A DNA stretch of 11,588 bases from DAOVRL01 sp964459805 (GTDB lineage Bacteria; Planctomycetota; Phycisphaerae; Sedimentisphaerales; Anaerobacaceae): NCBI GenBank assembly GCA_964459805.1, contig CAYWOD010000109.1, positions 1 through 11,588 on the forward strand, given 5' to 3'. Made by a program: the position numbers and the translations under genes. Below the pieces are notes generated by a model, which saw only the letters and a program-made list of their open reading frames with translations, searched no databases and was not told where the DNA came from. Shown here in pieces: positions 6,291 through 11,588 of the stretch (within the stretch, counting starts at the first letter, position 1; the number at the start of each line of letters is the position of its first letter).

Positions 6291-7736
6291 TTAACCCCTT
6301 TGCTGTGTTTCACCCATGGGTTGGGGATGCTTCCCAGGCTCATATTTGCGTCTTTTTGAATTCATATAGAAAACAAAGTCCTTTAAGAATATTCTTCTCC
6401 AGTGGGTGCCCAGAAGCTCGTAGGGGACATTTCGGACATCGATTCTAATAAGGTTCTCTCTCGAACGGCGTGATGGGTCAGTAACACTAACTCCTTCCTC
6501 CAGCCCGATTTTCTTTAGTAGCGTCTTGAAGTCTCTCAGCAGTTCCGCAGCATCATGTGGTATACTAATACCCATTCGTAGCGAACTGAAAACCTTTTTA
6601 CCACGCTGTGTTTTGTATATGCCGTCGCTTGCACTTATCCTGCTTTTTAGGTCACAGTATCCTTTCACAAATGATCTTATGATGTCTGCATCGTTGGAGC
6701 GTAGAATCTTCTTCGGAATGAAGGGGACGACCTTATTCCGGCTTGTTTCGATGCGTAATCTTCTCATTTCCTCAAAGATAACCGAGTTCTTCGCGAATGT
6801 GACTGCGATGCGAAAATGATATCCATCAACGTGTTCTGTGGATATTTTGTCATTGCTGTCCAGGTGCAGAAAGAGGGCCGTAAGGTTCTCCGTGATTCTC
6901 TCAACATCTTTTCTGTGCGCTTCAATTTGGGAGATTTTGTAGTCGCTTATGTCGGGGTTGTAGTAGTATCCTTCATGTTTATTTCCCCGGTTTGCAAGTC
7001 CCCTTTTCAAGTCGATTACGAGCCTTGGCTTCTTGAGGTCAATCTTGCTGTTAGCGCTTGTGAGTCCAAGGAGATAGGCGAAATCAGGGCTGAAGACATC
7101 CCTTTTTGTTTTAATTATGCTGGATGCTTCCTTGCCTATGGCTTTCCTTAGTTTTTGCAGTTTTTTGTTCTTGGCAGTATTGTGTTTGACACTTGCCAAG
7201 AACGCGTCCCCATAAGCATCCAGAAGTTGCGAGTTATTCAGGACATTGATCGAGTACTCAGCATTCCACAGATCACTGAAGAAGGCGCGAAATTTCCTGA
7301 AGAGCGCATCGGGCTTACCAGAGAGGCTCAGATTGCACTCTATATTGTTTTTGATGCCCCCAATAGTGAAATTCGACGATGCAATAATCACACGATAGGA
7401 TTTGCTGTTGTGGAAAAGATAGAACTTCGGATGGTAATGGCCCGGTACCCGTTGACGCGACACATCCGGCTTGATAAAGACTTTAGACTCCGAATCCCCT
7501 GGAATAGTAGCAAGTTCTTCTATTAGCCTCTTTTCTGTGACGAATTCCTCTATGTCAAAGAGTGCCCTCAATCTCCCATTTCTTCTCAGGAACAATTCAA
7601 ATGGATTCCTGAGCATCGTGAATGCGCCATAGGTTCCGTAGGCCGTTCCGATACAGACGCTATCCGCCGAAGCTAAAGCCTGCTCAATTGCCTTAAAGAA
7701 GCTCGCGTCGGAATTTTGGAGAATATCAACTCTCAT
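6291..7736 (-). CDS. PLD-family restriction endonuclease with LAGLIDADG-like domain
   Basis: Predicted DNA-cleaving partner of the adjacent methyltransferase. Residues 1-160 form a phospholipase-D-type nuclease domain with one HKD-like site: HPKFYLF (His102, Lys104) and SSNFTIGGIKNNIE (Asn122, Glu133). This is the H-K-N-E pattern of BfiI/NgoFVII-type metal-independent restriction enzymes, which dimerise to make one active site. From ~215 to ~455 the protein resembles a two-repeat LAGLIDADG fold: FAYLLGLTSANSKI (219-232) and DIIRSFVKGYCDLKSRIS (351-368) are the two motif helices, followed by PHDAAELLRDFKTLLKKIG-type helices. The catalytic acids of both motifs are replaced (Asn228, Lys363), so this part probably only binds DNA. 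BfiI uses a B3 domain instead. The ATG overlaps the methyltransferase TGA (ATGA) and lacks a strong Shine-Dalgarno, implying coupled translation. The PLD call is firm; the LAGLIDADG call is by eye. Confidence 0.8.
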   Translation of the reverse strand: MRVDILQNSDASFFKAIEQALASADSVCIGTAYGTYGAFTMLRNPFELFLRRNGRLRALFDIEEFVTEKRLIEELATIPGDSESKVFIKPDVSRQRVPGHYHPKFYLFHNSKSYRVIIASSNFTIGGIKNNIECNLSLSGKPDALFRKFRAFFSDLWNAEYSINVLNNSQLLDAYGDAFLASVKHNTAKNKKLQKLRKAIGKEASSIIKTKRDVFSPDFAYLLGLTSANSKIDLKKPRLVIDLKRGLANRGNKHEGYYYNPDISDYKISQIEAHRKDVERITENLTALFLHLDSNDKISTEHVDGYHFRIAVTFAKNSVIFEEMRRLRIETSRNKVVPFIPKKILRSNDADIIRSFVKGYCDLKSRISASDGIYKTQRGKKVFSSLRMGISIPHDAAELLRDFKTLLKKIGLEEGVSVTDPSRRSRENLIRIDVRNVPYELLGTHWRRIFLKDFVFYMNSKRRKYEPGKHPQPMGETQQRG

Positions 7737-8518
7737 TTCTTGAATATTAGAATGAACTCGTGCACTTTATTCACCCTGAATACATATGGATACCCCAAAG
7801 GGCGAAGATTGTTGTATTCCTGTCTCCTATCCCAAATAATAATGTCGTCCAAAACAAAACCTATGTCGGACATGAATTCTATTGTATCTACGTGAAAAGG
7901 ATAGAACCTATCCTTCTTCCGCAAATCCATCAGCACAACGCAGCAGACACCGTTCGCTTTCGTAACATAGTAAACTTGCGCAAAAACATTCTTCAAGGCA
8001 TCCAAGAAAGCCGTATACGACTTGATGTTCCCCAAATCGACATCGGAATTCCCGTAGTTTCTTATTTCTTTGTAATCAGCGGTCCTTCTTTGGTTCAGTA
8101 TATCCCAATAAGGCGGAGATGTGACGGTTAGTTGGACTGACTCCTCGTCTGCCCACTTTCGCAATTCTCTGGCATCGCCCTTGACTAAGTTGGGCGCATA
8201 TTTGTTGTCATCGAACAGATTTGAGTTATCCATCCTCCTTTCGTAGGTCTCGATGAACTCATGAGAAAGCTCAATTCCCAGGCTTTGTCGCCTCAAATTC
8301 TTGGCAGCAATCAGCGTGGAGCCGCTCCCCGCAAAAGGGTCGAGGATAAGGTCTTCTTCCTGGCTGAAAATGGATATCAGTCTCTCCGGCAACATAGTGG
8401 GGAAGATGGCGGGATGTCCCAACCCGTTTTCGGCCGTTGACTTACGTATATCTGACCAGATTGATATAGAATATTGTAGCCATGTCTTGCCATCAAGTTG
8501 GATCTGTGTTTTAGGCAC
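7733..8518 (-). CDS. DNA methyltransferase, amino type (N4-cytosine or N6-adenine)
   Basis: Transfers methyl from S-adenosylmethionine to an exocyclic amino group in DNA, protecting host sites from the nuclease encoded just downstream. The 261 residues show motif X-like HPAIFPTMLPERLISIFS (35-52), motif I DPFAGSGST (60-68) binding AdoMet, an acidic GIEL (81-84), and catalytic motif IV TSPPYW (133-138), then VHEFILIFKK at the end. The order X-I-IV with little between I and IV leaves only the last ~120 residues for target recognition. TSPPY leans toward N4-cytosine methylation, but the base is not certain. It starts with GTG; GGAG at 8526-8529 (minus strand) is seven bases away. AT-richer than xylA and xylB, consistent with acquisition. 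Confidence 0.9.
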   Translation of the reverse strand: MPKTQIQLDGKTWLQYSISIWSDIRKSTAENGLGHPAIFPTMLPERLISIFSQEEDLILDPFAGSGSTLIAAKNLRRQSLGIELSHEFIETYERRMDNSNLFDDNKYAPNLVKGDARELRKWADEESVQLTVTSPPYWDILNQRRTADYKEIRNYGNSDVDLGNIKSYTAFLDALKNVFAQVYYVTKANGVCCVVLMDLRKKDRFYPFHVDTIEFMSDIGFVLDDIIIWDRRQEYNNLRPLGYPYVFRVNKVHEFILIFKK

Positions 8519-8603
8519 GAGTTGTCTCCATTCCTTCGCTGTTGTTAAGCAGTATATTCTGTTTCAGAGCAGGCTAATTGGCCCGCAAAACCCATTTTAC
8601 GTC

Positions 8604-8786
8604 TCACACCCTGGAAGTCAAGCTTTTCAAAATAATGTTATCGTACTCCAGACAAGGGACTGTTGTCGGTGACTTGTAATTGGGCTGTTTCTCCGCATAC
8701 AAGAAGAAGGCCTCCGAGGGGTGCTCAGTGCCCAGAGTTTTGTTTGGCGCGATATAACCCGCGTGAATTTCAACATAGTCAAACAT
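8604..8786 (-). CDS. Possible small ORF upstream of the methyltransferase
   Basis: A 60-codon ORF starting MFDYVEIHAGYIAPNKTLG and ending KSLTSRV, 85 bases before the methyltransferase on the same strand. Its composition looks protein-like (varied, few rare residues). However, no Shine-Dalgarno precedes the ATG, and the same frame stays open upstream into antisense of xylA. I do not recognise a family. It could be a controller or remnant gene of the R-M cassette, or a chance ORF. Confidence 0.3.
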   Translation of the reverse strand: MFDYVEIHAGYIAPNKTLGTEHPSEAFFLYAEKQPNYKSPTTVPCLEYDNIILKSLTSRV

Positions 8787-8804
8787 ACTGAAAGATGTTA
8801 TAAT
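8776..8804 (+). promoter_or_regulatory. xylA promoter
   Basis: Extended -10 TGTTATAAT (8796-8804, consensus TATAAT) with TAGTCA (8776-8781, four of six -35 bases) 17 bases upstream. Start point would be near 8811, giving a ~135-base leader. A CACGTG palindrome (8806-8811) sits at the start point and could be an operator. xylA therefore seems to have its own promoter, to the right of the R-M cassette. Confidence 0.55.
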
Positions 8805-8833
8805 CCACGTGTTGACAGCGCTTGGATTCCGGT

Positions 8834-8932
8834 GTGGGAGTGGAATTATGGGTGCTGGTGCTGTTCCTATTGTTGTTTGTTGCGATGGCGCTTGGGTCTG
8901 TGAAATGGAATTATCAAAAATCGGTTGAATAA
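8834..8932 (+). CDS. Possible membrane micro-ORF in the xylA leader
   Basis: GTG-started frame of 32 codons. It encodes a continuous hydrophobic segment (LWVLVLFLLLFVAMALG) followed by a polar, basic end (SVKWNYQKSVE), the pattern of a single-pass membrane peptide. Its TAA (8930-8932) overlaps the AAGGAG Shine-Dalgarno of xylA, as expected for translational coupling. Its own ribosome-binding site is weak (GGA at 8824-8826). It could also be the last segment of a lost sugar transporter, since an in-frame TGA lies at 8813. Not recognised as a family. Confidence 0.35.
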   Translation: MGVELWVLVLFLLLFVAMALGSVKWNYQKSVE

Positions 8933-8945
8933 GGAGTAGTTTAAG

Positions 8946-10076
8946 ATGGCAGAGAAATCTTTGCACAGTATATGCAGGTGGACGTTTAATGCTGGTAAGG
9001 GCGGGTTTGTGCCCGGTGATATGCGGCCGGAATGGGGCGGGGCGTTTGGGACGCCGGAGATGATCAAGCTGGTGGCGGATAAGGTCAAGCCGAGGCTCCC
9101 GGATAACGTTCTGTTGGGCATCGAGATGCACTACGACGCCGAGGTCGACGACGATAACGCCGCGGCGGTGGCCGATGCGCTCGTCGATAACAAGCTATAT
9201 CTGGCGATGATAACGCCCGGGGCGCACTGCCACTTTGCCTACGGCGGGGTCACCTCGCTGGACCCAGGCGAGAGAAAGGCCGCCGAAGACTTAGGCACAC
9301 GGGCGGTCGATCTGGCGTACGGGGCCTTGAAGAAGACCTGGCATCCGGATGAGGACAAGGCACCGGCGCTGATTATCTGGAACGGATCGTTCGGATACGA
9401 CATAGCAACGGTCGGGATTAAGCAGATGTACCAGAACCTCAAGGAGAGCATTGCGGGACTTTGCAAGTACGAGGCCAAACTGGGCGGCAGCTTATACACG
9501 TGCTTCGAGCCCAAGCCCAACGAAGGCCATCCGGCGATGCTGATCCCGACGGTCGCAAGCGCGCTATTGTTCTGGCGGAGGATCGAGGAAGAGTTCGGCG
9601 TCTCGCGTGCGAAAAAGGGCGTGAATAAAGAGTTCGGCCATTCGGAGATGATCGGCCTCGACCACGTCTATGACACGGTCGAGGAGCTTGACAACAATAT
9701 GATGGTGCACATGCACCTGAACAGCCAGGGCTACAACGACGGGATCATCCTCGGCGGACCCGGAAAATACGACATTGACCACGGCGCTCGGATCAACGGT
9801 ATGAACGTCGCCATCGCCGGGCTAATCCAGCAGGCCGGGTTTGCCCGCTGGAAGGGCCACGATATGCAAACGCGGGCATACGACAACACCGAGCAGGGTA
9901 TCGACCGCGTGGTCAGAAGCGTACTGAGCTGGGAGGCCTGCGAGAAAGCCGCCAAAGAGCTGGACACAAAGGCGCTGATGGACACCCTTGCGAAGCGCGA
10001 AACCGCCAAGGCTGAAGATATGATGCGAGGTGCCGTGGTCGATGCGCATAAGAACTTCGACAAAATGTACTCGTAA
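8946..10076 (+). CDS. xylA: Xylose isomerase, divergent TIM-barrel type
   Basis: Predicted to interconvert D-xylose and D-xylulose with divalent metals; cytosolic, the step before XylB. The 376 residues are closer in length to the short (actinobacterial) class than to E. coli XylA (440). Recognisable landmarks are FEPKPNEG (187-194; metal Glu188 and Lys190), NKEFGHSEM (227-235; Glu229, His232), KYDID (274-278; Asp276, Asp278) and GHDMQ (304-308; Asp306). MHYDAE (61-66) may be the His/Asp substrate site. The Streptomyces metal ligand Asp245 in HIDLN aligns with His257 in HMHLN, an unusual swap. The N-terminal ~140 residues are unlike textbook XylA. ATG 8946 has AAGGAG nine bases upstream. Convergent with queA; no clear terminator between them. 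Another aldose isomerase specificity is possible, but xylB nearby supports xylose. Confidence 0.82.
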   Translation: MAEKSLHSICRWTFNAGKGGFVPGDMRPEWGGAFGTPEMIKLVADKVKPRLPDNVLLGIEMHYDAEVDDDNAAAVADALVDNKLYLAMITPGAHCHFAYGGVTSLDPGERKAAEDLGTRAVDLAYGALKKTWHPDEDKAPALIIWNGSFGYDIATVGIKQMYQNLKESIAGLCKYEAKLGGSLYTCFEPKPNEGHPAMLIPTVASALLFWRRIEEEFGVSRAKKGVNKEFGHSEMIGLDHVYDTVEELDNNMMVHMHLNSQGYNDGIILGGPGKYDIDHGARINGMNVAIAGLIQQAGFARWKGHDMQTRAYDNTEQGIDRVVRSVLSWEACEKAAKELDTKALMDTLAKRETAKAEDMMRGAVVDAHKNFDKMYS

Positions 10077-10123
10077 TCGCCTTGCAAGGTACATGCAGGT
10101 TGGGTGTTGCGGGCCGTTGGTTT

Positions 10124-11170
10124 TCAGATAATCATCATTGCGTCGCCGTAGGAATAGAAACGGTACCGCCGCGCGACGGCGTGGCTGTAAGCGGCGAGGA
10201 TGTTCTCCAGGCCCGCGAATGCGGCGACCAGCGCCAGCAGTGTAGTTTTGGGCAGGTGGAAATTTGTTATCATCGCGTCGATGAATTTGAATTTGTAGCC
10301 GGGGGTTATGAACAGCTCCGTTGTGCCGGTCACGGCCTCGATCCGCGAAGCGCCCATCGTCTCGAGCGCCCTGCTTGAAGTCGTGCCGACGGCGACTATC
10401 CGTCGCCCGGCGTCTTTGGCGTTGTTTATCTTTGCGGCGTTTTCGGCGTCAATTGTAAATCTCTCGGCGTGTATCCGGTGGTCTTCGAGGTTTTCCGTGG
10501 CGACGGGCTTGAACGTGCCGGTTCCCACGTGCAGAGTTACGTGCGCAAAGTCGATGCCGCCCTGCTGCAACTGCTCGATCAGCCGATTGGTAAAATGCAG
10601 ACCGGCGGTGGGCGCCGCAACAGCGCCGGAGACTCGCGCATACACCGTTTGATATCGCAGCTTATCTTCTTGTGCAGCAGCAGGGTCGTCGTCTCGTTTG
10701 ATATACGGCGGCAGCGGTGGAAAACCTATTCTCTCGAGAATACTCTCTGCATTCGCGTTGGTTTCTATCTTCAATAAGCATCGGCCCCGCCCTGTTTTTT
10801 CGAGCAACACGGCTTTGCTGAAATTATTTTTTCGTTTGTCTTTTAGATACAATGTCTCGCCCGGTTTCAACTTGCGTGTGCCTTTTAGCATTACGTCCCA
10901 GGCGCCGCCGGTGCTCTCGGCGAGGAACAATCCTTCCAGTTTCCCACCGGTAGCGCGGCGGGCGAAAAACCGCGCGGGCAAAACCTTCGTATTATTGAGT
11001 ATAAGGCAGTCGCCCGGTGACAGGAAGTCACCCAGGTTCCTGAATCGGCTGTCAATAATATCGCCTGTCCCGCGGTTAAGAACGAGCAGGCGGGAATCGC
11101 TGCGGTCAGGCACCGGATGCTGGGCGATCAGTTCCCCCGGCAGGTCGTAATCCAACTTTTCTGTCTTCAT
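10124..11170 (-). CDS. queA: S-adenosylmethionine:tRNA ribosyltransferase-isomerase
   Basis: Makes epoxyqueuosine at the tRNA wobble position by moving the ribosyl part of S-adenosylmethionine onto preQ1-modified tRNA; cytosolic, queuosine pathway. The 348 residues are the normal full length. Diagnostic stretches are YDLPGELIAQHPVPDRSDSR (8-27), LILNNTKVLPARF, RYQTVYARVSGAVAAPTAGLHFT and HVTLHVGTGTFKPV, plus MITNFHLPKTTLL near the end. The start is fixed by the conserved N-terminus MKTEKLDYDLP. The ribosome-binding site is odd: AAGGA lies 20 bases upstream with a small hairpin in the gap. Encoded opposite to xylA, with stop codons 47 bases apart. No other queuosine gene is in view. Confidence 0.97.
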   Translation of the reverse strand: MKTEKLDYDLPGELIAQHPVPDRSDSRLLVLNRGTGDIIDSRFRNLGDFLSPGDCLILNNTKVLPARFFARRATGGKLEGLFLAESTGGAWDVMLKGTRKLKPGETLYLKDKRKNNFSKAVLLEKTGRGRCLLKIETNANAESILERIGFPPLPPYIKRDDDPAAAQEDKLRYQTVYARVSGAVAAPTAGLHFTNRLIEQLQQGGIDFAHVTLHVGTGTFKPVATENLEDHRIHAERFTIDAENAAKINNAKDAGRRIVAVGTTSSRALETMGASRIEAVTGTTELFITPGYKFKFIDAMITNFHLPKTTLLALVAAFAGLENILAAYSHAVARRYRFYSYGDAMMII

Positions 11171-11195
11171 AACGAAACGTTATCAGACGGTCCTT
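11169..11195 (-). promoter_or_regulatory. Hairpin between Shine-Dalgarno and queA start
   Basis: On the minus strand AAGGA (plus-strand 11191-11195) precedes the queA ATG by 20 bases, too far for normal initiation. The gap holds a perfect inverted repeat, ATAACG (11169-11174) and CGTTAT (11178-11183), around a 3-base loop. If its inner AACG/CGTT arms pair, the remaining spacer is nine bases, which is ideal; if the full six pairs form, two bases of the start codon are buried. Confidence 0.45.
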
Positions 11196-11345
11196 AAGAT
11201 GACAAAAAAAATTTGGCCCAATAATAAGCCAATTTAGGCGTTCGGCAGGCCAAATGCAATTTCGCACAGAACCTGCCCCACGCAAAGGACGATACTAAAA
11301 ATGCGAATCCAACTGACACGAACCGTTGCTCGATAGGGGCCGACG

Positions 11346-11537
11346 ATGGCTTCGAGAAGATATTTTGAACAAACCGCCACTTCGATAGCTGCTTTAGAAA
11401 GAAACGAGATCAAGAAGCGAATCAGGAGTTTTAGAGGCCGATTCAAGTTGGATTTTACCGAAGACTACCTCAACAAACTCAGCATCGACAGACTCAGACA
11501 CATCCTCCTCGCCGCACAGATAAATACACAGCGCTAA
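11346..11537 (+). CDS. Small Arg-rich orphan protein, 63 residues
   Basis: Not assignable to a named family. It is basic, probably helical and cytosolic, with no signal or membrane segment. The N-terminal half is rich in Arg/Lys (KKRIRSFRGRFKLDF) and the C-terminal half reads YLNKLSIDRLRHILLAAQ, an amphipathic helix. ATG 11346 has AGGGG six bases upstream, and the frame ends at TAA followed by a hairpin at 11566, all consistent with a true gene. The pattern is reminiscent of small conserved proteins in planctomycetes, from memory only. The opposite-strand ORF over the same bases looks like its shadow. Confidence 0.65.
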   Translation: MASRRYFEQTATSIAALERNEIKKRIRSFRGRFKLDFTEDYLNKLSIDRLRHILLAAQINTQR

Positions 11538-11565
11538 CCCAAGTTACGCAGTTAGCAAGCCAGAT

Positions 11566-11581
11566 CGCCTCTTTTGAGGCG
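11566..11581 (+). terminator. Hairpin after the small orphan gene
   Basis: CGCCTC, loop TTTT, GAGGCG: a perfect 6-bp GC-rich stem 28 bases after the stop codon. No T-run follows within the seven bases left in the window, so it may be a factor-dependent terminator or part of a larger structure. Confidence 0.4.
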
Positions 11582-11588
11582 TTAGGGC

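Noticed and set aside
6640..7082. LAGLIDADG-like region as an intein or a free-standing homing endonuclease
   Set aside because: No splice-junction Cys/Ser and His-Asn blocks and no interrupted host protein; the region is joined to a PLD nuclease next to a methyltransferase.
6816..7526. Plus-strand ORFs over the PLD nuclease
   Set aside because: Shadows of the minus-strand gene, without family signatures.
8812..8856. TTGACA at 8812 as the xylA -35 box
   Set aside because: No acceptable -10 at 16-18 bases; the extended -10 at 8796 is better.
11211..11255. ATTTGGCC/GGCCAAAT inverted repeat followed on the minus strand by a T-run, as a terminator
   Set aside because: The loop is about 29 bases and no minus-strand gene lies upstream for it to end; kept only as a note.
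11234..11446. Minus-strand 70-codon ORF
   Set aside because: Antisense to the 63-residue gene, which has a good ribosome-binding site and start.

Overview
The window looks like a stretch of a Planctomycetota chromosome, most likely a Phycisphaerae-type bacterium. This is an inference from gene content and style: a secreted-type FGly sulfatase, a xylose isomerase/xylulokinase pair with an unusual XylA, a bacterial queA, and a small Arg-rich orphan protein, all in moderately GC-rich coding sequence. No rRNA, tRNA, CRISPR array or transposase was seen.

Layout. (1) 1-1248 is the body and 3' end of a sulfatase whose N-terminus lies outside the window. (2) 1249-4416 is a visibly AT-richer accessory block. 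It holds about 690 bases with no convincing gene, then a two-gene cassette: a bimodular dCTP deaminase (1979-3172) and a degenerate GNAT domain fused to an ASCH domain (3218-4255). It is bracketed by two imperfect direct copies of the sulfatase 3' end (1114-1290 and 4417-4594). (3) 4605-6242 is xylB, with a good sigma70-type promoter and an intrinsic-terminator-like hairpin in its leader. (4) 6291-8518, on the minus strand, is a compact restriction-modification pair: an amino-type DNA methyltransferase overlapping by ATGA with a PLD-family nuclease that carries a LAGLIDADG-like domain. (5) 8776-10076 is the xylA promoter, a leader containing a possible 32-residue membrane micro-ORF, and a divergent xylose isomerase. 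(6) 10124-11170 (minus) is queA. (7) 11346-11537 encodes a 63-residue orphan protein, followed by a hairpin at the window end.

How it fits together. xylA and xylB would convert D-xylose to xylulose 5-phosphate, and the sulfatase suits a polysaccharide-degrading lifestyle. Two foreign-looking cassettes sit either side of xylB. The R-M pair lies in reverse orientation between xylB and xylA and has a nuclease architecture I do not recognise as standard: PLD catalytic domain plus a LAGLIDADG fold lacking its own catalytic acids, presumably reused for site recognition. The deaminase/GNAT-ASCH pair combines three domain families that can each act on, or be linked to, the N4 position of cytosine, and could be a nucleotide-based defence module. 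These two cassettes are the parts most worth following up.
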